From: Xanthomonas sp. Leaf131
Lineage (GTDB): Bacteria > Pseudomonadota > Gammaproteobacteria > Xanthomonadales > Xanthomonadaceae
DNA: 64,000 nucleotides
Assembly (NCBI RefSeq): GCF_001423495.1
Contig: NZ_LMOG01000004.1
Span: forward strand, 1 to 64,000
Reading direction: 5' to 3'
Shown here: one piece after another, positions 19,083 to 27,401 of the stretch
How the letters are laid out: every line of letters starts with the position of its first letter
Numbering within the stretch: position 1 is the stretch's first letter
The notes under the pieces: model-generated
Databases searched by the model: none
Told to the model about the DNA's origin: nothing
What the model saw: only the letters and a program-made list of their open reading frames with translations
Program-made: the position numbers and the translations under genes

Positions 19083-19529
19083 TCAGCCTGCCAGGCTCTT
19101 CTTGACCAAGGTCGAGACCAGGCCCATGTCGGCTTGGCCGGCCAGCTTGGGCTTGAGCGCGCCCATCAGCTTGCCGATGTCGGCGGGGCTGCTGGCGCCA
19201 GTTTCTGCAATCGCGGCCTGGATGGCGGCGACGATCTCGGCTTCGCCCATCTTGGCCGGCAAATAGCGCTCGATCACCACGATTTCCTCGCGCTCGATCT
19301 GCGCCAGGTCTTCGCGCGCGGCGGCTTCGAACTGGGTGACGGAGTCCTTGCGCTGCTTGACCATCTTGTCGAGCACGGCGATGACGGCGGCATCGTCCAT
19401 CTCGGTACGCTCGTCCACTTCCTTCTGCTTGATACCGGCATTGATCAGCCGGATCACGCCCAGGCTGTGCTTGTCGCCGGATTTCATGGCGGCTTTCATG
19501 TCATCGGTGAGCTGCTGCTTGAGGGGCAT
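19083..19529 (-). CDS. GatB/YqeY domain protein
   Basis: The 148-residue protein is a stand-alone YqeY domain, an all-helical fold like the C-terminal tRNA-binding tail of the GatB subunit of tRNA-dependent amidotransferase. Conserved elements are LKQQLTDDMKAAMKSGDK at the start and REEIVVIERYLPAKM in the middle. Its function is unproven; tRNA contact is inferred from the fold. It lies between rpsU and yihY, behind the terminator that follows rpsU. Confidence 0.9.
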   Translation of the reverse strand: MPLKQQLTDDMKAAMKSGDKHSLGVIRLINAGIKQKEVDERTEMDDAAVIAVLDKMVKQRKDSVTQFEAAAREDLAQIEREEIVVIERYLPAKMGEAEIVAAIQAAIAETGASSPADIGKLMGALKPKLAGQADMGLVSTLVKKSLAG

Positions 19530-19564
19530 GCGGTGACTCCTGAGGTTGCGTGTTGAAAAAGACC

Positions 19565-19600
19565 AATACAAAAAGCCGGCGACGCTTGCGCGTGCCGGCT
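19565..19600 (-). terminator. Intrinsic terminator/attenuator after rpsU
   Basis: On the minus strand AGCCGGC and GCCGGCT (19594-19600 and 19574-19580) frame an inner ACGC/GCGT pair and are followed by TTTTTGTATT. It lies between rpsU and yqeY, as the internal terminator does between rpsU and dnaG in E. coli, so it likely makes S21 mRNA more abundant than the downstream genes. Confidence 0.85.
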
Positions 19601-19664
19601 CTTGGGTTCGATCCCGATGAGCCGCGCCTTCAGCGCATGCCCATCGGCAAGGAACCGCGTTCGA

Positions 19665-19880
19665 TCAGTACAAGCGCTGGCGCTTGGTGACGTCGCGCGA
19701 GGAACGACGCAACTGACGCTTCACAGCAGCGGCAGCCTTGCGCTTACGCTCCTGGGTCGGCTTTTCATAGAACTCGCGCTTGCGGGTTTCGGCCAGCACG
19801 CCGGCCTTTTCGCAGGTGCGCTTGAAACGGCGGAGCGCAAATTCGAAGGGCTCGTTCTCGCGGACTTTAACGCTGGGCAT
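19665..19880 (-). CDS. rpsU: 30S ribosomal protein S21
   Basis: S21 is a small basic protein of the 30S subunit that helps in start-site recognition on mRNA. The 71-residue sequence ([20 protein letters not shown], then CEKAG and a lysine/arginine-rich C-terminus ending KRQRLY) matches the family over its whole length. A TGGAG ribosome binding site lies eight bases upstream. It heads the dnaG block and is driven by the promoter at 19977-20004, with a leader of roughly 90 bases. Confidence 0.97.
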
Positions 19881-19976
19881 GGGTTCTCCAGATAATGGGA
19901 TTTCCGTCCGGGAGCCCCGGGCGGGTGCGAGCGGACTCGCGTGACGGAATTTCCGGGTTGCCCCGGCGAGCCGCGC

Positions 19977-20004
19977 ATTATAACGACTTGCCAACGACCT
20001 GCAA
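19977..20004 (-). promoter_or_regulatory. Sigma-70-type promoter for rpsU
   Basis: On the minus strand a perfect TATAAT (19977-19982) is preceded, after 16 bases, by TTGCAG (19999-20004). It points at rpsU, with transcription expected to start near 19970. Confidence 0.7.
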
Positions 20005-20160
20005 GCCCCCAGCAAGATTTGCTTGTGCAGGCCTATAAACGCGTGCGTTTGGGCCTGATCCGGCAATGATCACACGGCGGCGCAGCATATCGCCCCTGGC
20101 CGATCTGCGCAGCGCAAAAGCTGCGAAAATAGGCCGCATGTGCCTGCCTGCCGAGTTGCC

Positions 20161-21222
20161 GTGAAAGTTCTTGGGATCGAATCATCGTGTGATGAGACTG
20201 GCGTGGCGGTCTACGACACCGCGCTGTCCGGTGTGCCGGCGCTGCGTGCGCATGCGGTCTACAGCCAGATTGCGCTGCATGCCGAATATGGCGGGGTGGT
20301 GCCGGAACTTGCCAGCCGCGACCATGTGCGCAAGCTGCTGCCGCTGATCCGCCAGACCCTGGACGAGGCCGGCTTGCGTATCGACGAACTCGATGGCGTG
20401 GCCTATACCGCCGGCCCGGGTTTGGTGGGCGCACTCCTTGTAGGTGCCGGCGTGGCGCGTTCGCTGGCCTGGGCGCTGGACGTGCCGGCGATCGGTGTGC
20501 ATCACATGGAGGGCCATCTGCTGGCGCCATTGATGGAAGACGACCCGCCGCAGCCGCCGTTCGTGGCGCTGCTGGTCTCTGGCGGCCATACCCAATTGGT
20601 GTCGGTCAAGGCGCTTGGCTGCTACGAAGTGCTGGGCGAAACGCTGGACGATGCAGCCGGCGAGGCTTTCGACAAGACCGCCAAGATGATGGGCCTGCCG
20701 TATCCGGGCGGCCCGCAGCTTGCTGCCCTGGCCGAGACCGGCACACCGGGACGCTATAAATTCTCGCGACCGATGACCGACCGGCCCGGCCTGGATTTCA
20801 GTTTCAGCGGGCTCAAGACCCAGGTGCTGCTGGCCTGGCGCGCCAGCGACCAGTCCGACACCTCACGGGCGGATATCGCGCGCGGGTTCGAGGATGCGGT
20901 GGTGGAGACGCTGGCGATCAAGTGCCTGCGCGCGCTGGACGCGGCCGACTGCACCACCCTGGTGGTGGCCGGTGGCGTGGGCGCCAACAAGCGCTTGCGC
21001 GCGCGGCTACAGGAAGCGGCGCAGCGACGCGGCGGCCGCGTGTGCTTCCCGCGCCCGGCCCTGTGCACCGACAACGGCGCGATGATCGCCTTCGCCGGTG
21101 CGCTGCGGCTGGAGGCCGGCGAGCGTGCCGATGCGGCGGTGCATGTGACGCCGCGCTGGGATATGGCTGCGCTGCCGGCGTTGGCGGCGCGGGAATCGGG
21201 AATCGGGAATCGGGAATCGTAA
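20161..21222 (+). CDS. tsaD: tRNA N6-threonylcarbamoyladenosine synthase, subunit TsaD
   Basis: TsaD transfers the threonylcarbamoyl group to A37 of ANN-decoding tRNAs, with TsaB and TsaE. The 353-residue product begins [14 protein letters not shown] from a GTG, and the metal-binding HMEGH (His115, His119) is present, as are the ASKH-fold glycine loops (GGHTQLV, GGVGANK). It is divergent from rpsU, the usual arrangement. The last ten residues ([10 protein letters not shown]) are encoded by a GGGAATC heptamer array that runs into the stop codon, so the protein carries a tail not expected in the family. Confidence 0.95.
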   Translation: MKVLGIESSCDETGVAVYDTALSGVPALRAHAVYSQIALHAEYGGVVPELASRDHVRKLLPLIRQTLDEAGLRIDELDGVAYTAGPGLVGALLVGAGVARSLAWALDVPAIGVHHMEGHLLAPLMEDDPPQPPFVALLVSGGHTQLVSVKALGCYEVLGETLDDAAGEAFDKTAKMMGLPYPGGPQLAALAETGTPGRYKFSRPMTDRPGLDFSFSGLKTQVLLAWRASDQSDTSRADIARGFEDAVVETLAIKCLRALDAADCTTLVVAGGVGANKRLRARLQEAAQRRGGRVCFPRPALCTDNGAMIAFAGALRLEAGERADAAVHVTPRWDMAALPALAARESGIGNRES

Positions 21223-21303
21223 AAGCGCTACTTCGATTCCGTTCGCGCTGCCGTACCGTTGCTTGTGCTGTTCACCATTCCCTATTCCCGACTCTCTATT
21301 CCC
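21191..21303. repeat. GGGAATC heptamer array (21191-21218) with inverted units before folB
   Basis: Four exact GGGAATC units at 21191-21218 form the end of the tsaD coding sequence. Inverted relatives (ATTCCC, TATTCCC, TCTATTCCC) occupy 21277-21303 and end directly at the folB start codon. The two sets could pair across the 58-base gap and hide the folB start region. Confidence 0.85.
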
Positions 21304-21681
21304 ATGGACAAAGTTTTTATCGAAGGCCTGGAAATCGATGCGCTGATCGGCATCTACGACTGGGAGCGACGCATCCGCCAGACGCTGCGGTTCGATCTGG
21401 AGATGGGGTTCGACAACCGCATTCCGGCCGCCAGCGACGACATTGCCGACACGTTGAACTACAAGGCGGTGAGCAAGCGGCTGATCGAGTTCGTGCAGGC
21501 CTCCGACTTCGGGCTAGTGGAAACGCTGGCCGAGCGCTGCGCGGCGATTGTGCTGGACGAGTTTGGGGTGCACTGGCTGCGACTGAAGCTGAGCAAGCCG
21601 GGTGCGGTGCGCGGCGCGCAGGCGGTGGGTGTGATCATCGAGCGTGAGCGCGTTTCTGCTGACGTGGCCCCTTCTCTATAG
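21304..21681 (+). CDS. folB: Dihydroneopterin aldolase
   Basis: FolB cleaves 7,8-dihydroneopterin to 6-hydroxymethyl-dihydropterin and glycolaldehyde in folate synthesis. The 125-residue protein has the family start DKVFIEGLEIDALIGIYDWER, with the active-site region near GIYDWE, and the substrate-contact segment LVETLAERCA, plus a lysine (LKLSKPGAV) typical of the enzyme. The ATG follows heptamer repeats with no clear Shine-Dalgarno sequence, so initiation may depend on translation from tsaD or on local RNA folding. Confidence 0.92.
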   Translation: MDKVFIEGLEIDALIGIYDWERRIRQTLRFDLEMGFDNRIPAASDDIADTLNYKAVSKRLIEFVQASDFGLVETLAERCAAIVLDEFGVHWLRLKLSKPGAVRGAQAVGVIIERERVSADVAPSL

Positions 21682-21915
21682 GGCGTATCTGCTCCCTGGC
21701 CTTACAGTAGCGCTCGGTGTTGTCGGCGGCTGGGCCGTCTGCAGGTTCCAGGCGCCCACGGAGCGCAGGTATTTGAACGGTTGCGGTGGCGCGTGAGCGA
21801 CTGCAGGGCAGGTCGTCATTTTGCCGTCCAACGTCTGCCAACGGGGCTGAACAGCAGCCTGAACAGGCAGAAGAGTTGCATCCTCGCGGTCGCGTCAGGC
21901 TAGAATTGCCGGCCA

Positions 21916-21929
21916 TGTAAACGTTTTCT
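21916..21929 (+). promoter_or_regulatory. LacI-family-like operator in front of the GH3 gene
   Basis: TGTAAACGTTTTCT is near-palindromic around AACGTT, the central pattern of many LacI-family operators. It ends 11 bases before the GH3 start codon, next to the AAGGA ribosome binding site, where a bound repressor would block early elongation. The regulator is not in this window. Confidence 0.4.
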
Positions 21930-21939
21930 CAAGGATCTC

Positions 21940-24111
21940 ATGGCTGCTGATCGTATCGAAACCCTGATTGCCCGGATGACCGTCGAAGAGAAGGTGGGAC
22001 AGTTGGGTGTGTTCGCCGACATGGTGCGGCCGTTCGCGCCGGACGTGAATCCCGAGGCCAACGTGCTCAACGCCGACGAGGTGTTGCAGCAGGTCCGCCA
22101 GGGCCGCGTTGGCTCGCTGTTCAATGGCGTCGGCGCCGCGCTGGGCGTACAGATCCAGAAAGTGGCGGTGGAAGAAAGCCGCCTGGGCATTCCGGTGATC
22201 CTGGCGGCGGATGTGATCCACGGCATGCGCACGGTGTTTCCGATTCCGTTGGGCGAAGCGGCCAGCTTCGAGCCGGAACTGGCCGAGCGCACCGCGCGCG
22301 CCACCGCGATCGAAGCGACCGCCGCAGGTTTGCACTGGACCTACGCACCGGCCGTGGACATCGCGCGCGACCAGCGCTGGGGCCGCGGCGCAGAAGGTGC
22401 CGGCGAAGACGTGGTGCTGGGCGCGGCGTTTGCCGCCGCCCGTGTGCGCGGCTTCCAGGGCAGCGATCTGAAAGCCGACGACTCGTTGCTGGCCACCCCG
22501 AAGCACTTTGCCGCCTACGGCGCGGTGGCGGCGGGCATGGAATACAACACCGTGGACATCGCGCCGCAAACCTTGCGCGATGTGCATCTGCCGCCGTTCA
22601 AGGCCGCCTTCGATGCCGGCGCATTGACCGTGATGTCCTCGTTCAACGACATCAACGGCGTGCCGGCCAGTGCCAACCACGAGTTGCTGACCGAGATCCT
22701 GCGTGGCGAATGGCAGTTCCCCGGTGTGGTGATTTCCGACTACACCGCCGACATGGAACTGATCGCGCACGGCTACGCCACCGATGAGCGCGATGCGACC
22801 AAAAAAGCCTTCCTGGCCGGTCTGGATCTGAGCATGCAGAGCGGTTTTTATGCCGCGTATCTGCCGTCGTTGGTGGAAAGCGGCGAGGTGCCGATGGCCA
22901 CGCTGGATGCGAGTGTGCGCCGCATGCTGCAGCTGAAAGAAGCCATCGGCCTGTTCGACAACCCGTATCGCTCGCTGGATCCGGCACGCGAAGCCGATAC
23001 CGCGCATCTGCCGGCGCACGATGCGTTGTCGCGCGATGCGGCGCGGCGTTCGATCGTGCTGTTGAAGAACGACGGCGACGTGTTGCCGCTGAAGAAAAGC
23101 GGACAGCGCATCGCGCTGATCGGGCCGTTCGTGCAGGACCGCGAGAACATCGAGGGTTGCTGGACGCTGTTCGGCGACAAGCAGCGCTACGTGACCCTGG
23201 AGCAGGGCGTGCGTGCGGTGGTCGGTGGCGAGCATCTAAGCGTGGTGCCGGGCTGTGGCCTGGAAGAGGCGCTGCCGGGCGGCATTTCTGCGGCCATCGA
23301 TGCGGCGCAGGCCGCCGACGTGGTGGTGCTGGCGCTGGGCGAGCCGCAGCGCTTCAGTGGCGAGGCGCAGTCGCGTACCGAGATCGTGTTGCCGCCGGCG
23401 CAGCAGGCGCTGGCCGAAGCCATTGCCGCCACCGGCACGCCGATGGTGGTGTTGCTGCGCAATGGGCGCGCGCTGGCGTTGAGCGGTGCTGTGCGCGATG
23501 CCGATGCGATTGCAGTGACCTGGTATCTGGGCACGCAAACCGGTACCGGCGTGGCCGATGTGTTGTTCGGCGACTACAACCCGTCTGCGCGGTTGCCGAT
23601 CAGCTTCCCGCAGGTGACCGGGCAGCAGCCGTATTTCTACAACCATCTGCGCACCGGCCGCCCGGAATTGCCGACCTTGTCCGAATACAAGGCGCGCTGG
23701 CGCGAAATGCCTAACGAGCCGTTGTACCCGTTCGGGCATGGCTTGAGCTACACCAGCTTTGCGTATGCGCAGCCGCAGTTGAGCAGCGCGCAGGTCGGTT
23801 GGGATCAGGCGCTGACCATCACCACGCGCGTCACCAATACCGGCCGCGTTGCCGGCGAAGAAGTGGTGCAGCTGTATGTGCACGATCGCGTGGCCAGTCG
23901 CGTGCGCCCGGTGCGCGAACTCAAGGGCTTTCGCAAGGTGCTGCTGCAGCCAGGCGAGAGCACGGACGTGGTGTTCACCTTGGTACGCGATGCGCTGGCC
24001 TTCACCAATCCCAAGGGCATGTTCGGCGCCGAGCCGGGGCTGTTCGATGTGTGGGTTTGCGCGTCGGCCAAGAGTGGCGAGGCAGTGACCTTCGAATTGC
24101 TGGAAGGCTGA
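21940..24111 (+). CDS. Glycoside hydrolase family 3 beta-glucosidase
   Basis: The 723-residue enzyme is expected to remove glucosyl (or xylosyl) residues from the non-reducing end of beta-linked oligosaccharides. Its order is the GH3 N-terminal barrel (about 5-330), with KHFAAYG, the nucleophile aspartate in VVISDY (Asp267) and an unusual Tyr where SDW is common; then the alpha/beta sandwich (about 385-600) and a fibronectin-III-like domain (about 630-710). There is no signal peptide, so a cytoplasmic place is likely, which differs from periplasmic BglX. An AAGGA site precedes the ATG. It stands alone between folB and the aldose dehydrogenase. Confidence 0.9.
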   Translation: MAADRIETLIARMTVEEKVGQLGVFADMVRPFAPDVNPEANVLNADEVLQQVRQGRVGSLFNGVGAALGVQIQKVAVEESRLGIPVILAADVIHGMRTVFPIPLGEAASFEPELAERTARATAIEATAAGLHWTYAPAVDIARDQRWGRGAEGAGEDVVLGAAFAAARVRGFQGSDLKADDSLLATPKHFAAYGAVAAGMEYNTVDIAPQTLRDVHLPPFKAAFDAGALTVMSSFNDINGVPASANHELLTEILRGEWQFPGVVISDYTADMELIAHGYATDERDATKKAFLAGLDLSMQSGFYAAYLPSLVESGEVPMATLDASVRRMLQLKEAIGLFDNPYRSLDPAREADTAHLPAHDALSRDAARRSIVLLKNDGDVLPLKKSGQRIALIGPFVQDRENIEGCWTLFGDKQRYVTLEQGVRAVVGGEHLSVVPGCGLEEALPGGISAAIDAAQAADVVVLALGEPQRFSGEAQSRTEIVLPPAQQALAEAIAATGTPMVVLLRNGRALALSGAVRDADAIAVTWYLGTQTGTGVADVLFGDYNPSARLPISFPQVTGQQPYFYNHLRTGRPELPTLSEYKARWREMPNEPLYPFGHGLSYTSFAYAQPQLSSAQVGWDQALTITTRVTNTGRVAGEEVVQLYVHDRVASRVRPVRELKGFRKVLLQPGESTDVVFTLVRDALAFTNPKGMFGAEPGLFDVWVCASAKSGEAVTFELLEG

Positions 24112-24316
24112 ACGCCTGCGGTGGGCATGGCGTGGAGATAGCACGCCACGCGCGTGGAGTGCGGCAGCTGACTGACGGCATCGTGTAGCCAATGGTGCGC
24201 TGAGGTCGGGCTGCCCGCGTGATCTACACGCACGGTCCATTAGCGACGCCCGATGGATCTACCGACATCTGCATGCGCCGCGCCATGTCGAACGCGGCCT
24301 CTCCTGAAATCGGGGC

Positions 24317-24344
24317 CACCGCCAGCACGCCGTGCGTGGCGGTG
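24317..24344 (-). terminator. Strong hairpin after the aldose dehydrogenase gene
   Basis: CACCGCCA and TGGCGGTG frame a GCAC/GTGC inner stem around GCC, a stem of about 12 pairs with one bulge. It lies 33 bases past the minus-strand stop. No T-tract follows, so it may be an RNA 3' stabiliser rather than an intrinsic terminator. The rest of 24112-24376 shows nothing else. Confidence 0.4.
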
Positions 24345-24376
24345 ACACGATTCCCCTAACGCGATCCTGCCGAGTG

Positions 24377-25555
24377 TTACGCGTCGTTCTCGACCGCCGC
24401 CTTGCTCTTGGGCGTCAGCTTGAGCAAGCGCCCGGTGCTGCCACTGGCTTCGTCTTCCAGCAACCACAGCGCGCCATCCGGCCCTTGCTCCACTTCGCGG
24501 ATGCGGGCGCCCATGTCGTAGCGGGCCACTTCGCGCGGCTGATCGCCAAGCGAAACCTGCACCAGCGCCATCGACGACAGCCCGCCGATGAAGCCGTTGC
24601 CGCGCCATGCCGGGAACTGCTTGCCGCTGTAGATCACAAAGCCGGCCGGCGAGATCACCGGCGTCCAGCTGATCTTGGGCGCGGCGAATTCCGGGCGGGT
24701 GTTGTGATCCGGGATCGGGGTGCCGTCATAGTTGTCGCCATTGGAGACGATCGGATAACCGTAGTTGGCACCGCGCTGGATCAGGTTGAGCTCATCGCCG
24801 CCGAGCGGGCCCATTTCGTGTTCCCACAAACGGCCCTTGCTGTCGAACGCGATGCCCAGGATATTGCGATGCCCCAGTGACCACACCTGCGCAGCCACGC
24901 CGCCTTGCGCGGCGAACGGATTGTCGGCCGGTACGCTGCCGTCGTCGTTGAGGCGGATCAGCTTGCCCAGATTGGCCTTCATGTCCTGTGCGGGGGTGAA
25001 CTTCTGGCGCTCACTGGAGCTGATCCACAGCTTGCCGCTTTGATCGAAGGCCAGGCGATGGCCGAAGTGGCCGTTACCGCTGACCTTGGGATCCTGGCGC
25101 CAGATCACTTTCAGATCCGACAACGTGCCGCCGCCGGTGGCGTCCAGGGTGAGCTTGGCGCGTGCGACCGCAGCGCCACGCGTGTCGCCCTGGCCGGGCT
25201 CGGCGTAGCTCACGTAGACCAGGCCATTGCGGGCGAAGCGCGGGTGCGCGAGCACATCGCCAAAGCCGCCCTGGCCACCGTAGGCCACGGCCGGGATGCC
25301 GGTGATGGCACTTTTGCGCTTGGTCTTGGGGTCAAGACGCATTAAGGCGCCGCGTTTTTCGCTGACCAGCAAGCTGCCATCGGGCAGAAAGGTCATCGCC
25401 CAGGGTTCGTCGAAATCGGCAACGGTGGTGGCCTGGAATGGCCACTGCGCCTTGGGAATGGATGCCGCCGGGGCGGCAGCGGGCGCTGCGAAAACGGCGC
25501 CGGTGGTGAATAACGTGGCCGAGCAGGCCAGAGCAAGTAGACGTCGGACAGACAT
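24377..25555 (-). CDS. PQQ-dependent soluble aldose sugar dehydrogenase (YliI/Asd type)
   Basis: The 392-residue protein has a signal peptide (about 1-22, ending AVFAAP) and a six-bladed beta-propeller of the GdhB/YliI class, which oxidises aldoses in the periplasm using PQQ. Typical pieces are [22 protein letters not shown] near the start, [11 protein letters not shown] with the likely base His, [11 protein letters not shown], and [16 protein letters not shown]. The start at 25555 was chosen because the signal peptide begins there. Its natural sugar, and whether PQQ is made by this strain, cannot be told from the window. Confidence 0.88.
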   Translation of the reverse strand: MSVRRLLALACSATLFTTGAVFAAPAAAPAASIPKAQWPFQATTVADFDEPWAMTFLPDGSLLVSEKRGALMRLDPKTKRKSAITGIPAVAYGGQGGFGDVLAHPRFARNGLVYVSYAEPGQGDTRGAAVARAKLTLDATGGGTLSDLKVIWRQDPKVSGNGHFGHRLAFDQSGKLWISSSERQKFTPAQDMKANLGKLIRLNDDGSVPADNPFAAQGGVAAQVWSLGHRNILGIAFDSKGRLWEHEMGPLGGDELNLIQRGANYGYPIVSNGDNYDGTPIPDHNTRPEFAAPKISWTPVISPAGFVIYSGKQFPAWRGNGFIGGLSSMALVQVSLGDQPREVARYDMGARIREVEQGPDGALWLLEDEASGSTGRLLKLTPKSKAAVENDA

Positions 25556-25726
25556 GTGGTCCTCCAGGGGATGAGGCGCGGTGACGCTGCAGCCCTCCCG
25601 CAACGTGTCCCGCGTCGGGTTTTCAAGTACCTTACACGACGCCTTCAAGGCCGCCTTGTCGCAGATCACTTTCTCTGTGAGACGTGTGCGTCCCACATCA
25701 CTGCTTCACCATGAAAAGGAGTTTCC

Positions 25727-26164
25727 ATGGCTGCCACGCAAAAAACCTCGCCTGCTTTTATCGCCGCATCCTGGGCTGCATTGCTGCTGGGCGGCACTGC
25801 CTACCTGGTCGGGTTGTGGAACGCGCAGATGTTGCTCAACGAAAAAGGCTACTACTTCACGCTGCTGTTGTTTGGCTTGTTCGCATCGGTGTCGTTGCAG
25901 AAAAGTGTGCGTGACCGCGCCGATGGCATTCCGGTGACGGGACTGTACTACGCGATCTGCTGGTTCTCGCTGATCATCGCGCTGCTGCTATTGGCAATCG
26001 GTTTGATCAACGCAACCTTGTTGCTGAGCGAAAAAGGCTTTTATGCGATGGCTTACGCTTTAAGCCTGTTCGGTGCGGTTGCAGTGCAGAAGAACACCCG
26101 CGATGCGATGGATGTCGACAACGCCTCGCATCCCTCGCGCACGGTACCGCCGCCGCTGGACTGA
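25727..26164 (+). CDS. YiaA/YiaB family inner membrane protein
   Basis: The 145-residue product contains two copies of the YiaAB unit, each with a pair of helices. The copies show the shared pattern [18 protein letters not shown]...VSLQKSVRD and [18 protein letters not shown]...VAVQKNTRD. Function is unknown. An AAAAGGAG site precedes the ATG. It ends next to a bidirectional terminator shared with the opposing gene. Confidence 0.88.
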   Translation: MAATQKTSPAFIAASWAALLLGGTAYLVGLWNAQMLLNEKGYYFTLLLFGLFASVSLQKSVRDRADGIPVTGLYYAICWFSLIIALLLLAIGLINATLLLSEKGFYAMAYALSLFGAVAVQKNTRDAMDVDNASHPSRTVPPPLD

Positions 26165-26183
26165 CGCTCCATCTACACGTTGA

Positions 26184-26218
26184 AACAACAACGCCACCTC
26201 GACGGTGGCGTTGTTGTT
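26184..26218. terminator. Bidirectional intrinsic terminator
   Basis: AACAACAACGCCACC and GGTGGCGTTGTTGTT form a perfect 15-bp stem around TCGAC. It separates two converging genes whose stops lie 20 bases and 2 bases away. Confidence 0.9.
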
Positions 26219-26219
26219 A

Positions 26220-26552
26220 TCAGGGTTTTGACTTGCTGTCGCCGGTGACAAAGTCTGTCGCATTTTCCCAGGCGCGCTTGACTGCATGACGGGCCTTGCT
26301 CCAACTCAAACCGTCGGTACCACGATTGGCTTCCCACTCGCGGTGCAACTCGGCTTCGACCTGGTCGTAGGCACGCGCGTTCTCGCGGATTCGTGCCTCA
26401 TGTCCCGCCAGATAAGCGCCCTCGTAATCTTCGTAGCGGTCACCCTCGGTGTAATACGATTCTTCAGTGAAGCGCTCACGCCAATAGTTGGATACGTTCT
26501 GGCTGCGGTCTTCGTCCGGCGCACGGCCTGGAATCTGATACGGCACGTTCAT
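26220..26552 (-). CDS. Uncharacterised acidic soluble protein (110 aa)
   Basis: I do not recognise a characterised family. The 110-residue product is hydrophilic and rich in Glu, Arg, Tyr and Ala, with no signal or membrane segment. It starts NVPYQIPGRAPDEDRSQN, has a tyrosine/glutamate-rich centre (SYYTEGDRYEDYEGAY) and a helical, tryptophan-containing end (KARHAVKRAWENATDF). An AAGGAGAC site precedes the ATG, so it is well supported as a real gene. The neighbouring YiaA-like and Gly-zipper proteins hint at a stress setting, but that is only context. Confidence 0.75.
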   Translation of the reverse strand: MNVPYQIPGRAPDEDRSQNVSNYWRERFTEESYYTEGDRYEDYEGAYLAGHEARIRENARAYDQVEAELHREWEANRGTDGLSWSKARHAVKRAWENATDFVTGDSKSKP

Positions 26553-26736
26553 GCTCGTCTCCTTGGGGAATGTGCCGTCTACCGTAGGTGGGCAGGTGTT
26601 AAATCCGTTGCCAGGGCAGGTGAGGGGGGCATCAAGATGCCGGATTGCGATGAAGCATGCGCACTGTTTTGCAGCCTGCGCTGTTGAATCCACGCCTGGT
26701 GCAATCAGCGGTGTGTTGATTGATGTCTGGTCGCAT

Positions 26737-27234
26737 TCAAGTCGACGCCGATGCGGCTTCGTAAGGTAACGGAGTTGCGCCTGCCGCGATCAGGCTGGCG
26801 TCGGCACGCTGCAGCGACGGCTCGTCTGCATCGATGATTACCAGAACGCGCCCGGCCTGGATGTGTTCTTCGAATTGGCGACGGATCGGATCGGGCACGG
26901 TGGCTCCGATCAATGCCGACGACCAGGTGCCGACCAGGGCGCCTGCCAATGCCATCACCCCGGCCCCGGCAATGGTGAGGCCGATGGGAGGCACTGCGAT
27001 GGCCACCAGACCGGCGACCAGGCCTGCGGCACCGCCGGTGGCGGCGCCTCGCGCTGCAGCGGGAAGAAAATCCGTCTTGGCATTCTTGCGTTCGTCGGGT
27101 ATCTCTTCCAGCTCGATATCCGAACGGGCAATCAATGACAGCGCATCGTTGTCGATGCCTGCGCCGCGTGCGGCCTGCATGACGCGTTGCGCACTAGCGA
27201 TATCGGGTGTGCTGTAGACACGGCGCAGTTTCAT
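26737..27234 (-). CDS. Gly-zipper hydrophobic-core protein, DUF1269-like
   Basis: The 165-residue protein has an N-terminal part (MKLRRVYSTPDIASAQRVMQ) that resembles the ferredoxin-like unit seen in general-stress 17M/DUF1269 proteins. A Gly/Ala-rich hydrophobic centre follows at about 60-110, with several GxxxG steps (GAATGGAAGLVAG, GAGVMALAGALVG), then a hydrophilic end. It may insert in or lie on the membrane. The start is GTG-ATG; the ATG at 27234 is used because a GGGAG site is correctly spaced. Function unknown. Confidence 0.75.
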   Translation of the reverse strand: MKLRRVYSTPDIASAQRVMQAARGAGIDNDALSLIARSDIELEEIPDERKNAKTDFLPAAARGAATGGAAGLVAGLVAIAVPPIGLTIAGAGVMALAGALVGTWSSALIGATVPDPIRRQFEEHIQAGRVLVIIDADEPSLQRADASLIAAGATPLPYEAASAST

Positions 27235-27401
27235 CACGAACTCCCATGCAGGTGAGAGCTGCAGCGTTGAGCGCGTGCGGTTAGTCGTGCGTGAGCGCTG
27301 CGCGAGCGTGTTGCGAAACCTTCTTAGCGTGGCTATTCAAAACGACTACGCTCGCCATCAGGCGGGCGCCACCGGTGCTCGGTGCGGCATGGACCGCCGT
27401 T

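Noticed and set aside
20019-20039. TTGCTT and TATAAA as a tsaD promoter
   Set aside because: The spacing of nine bases is too short for a sigma-70 promoter.
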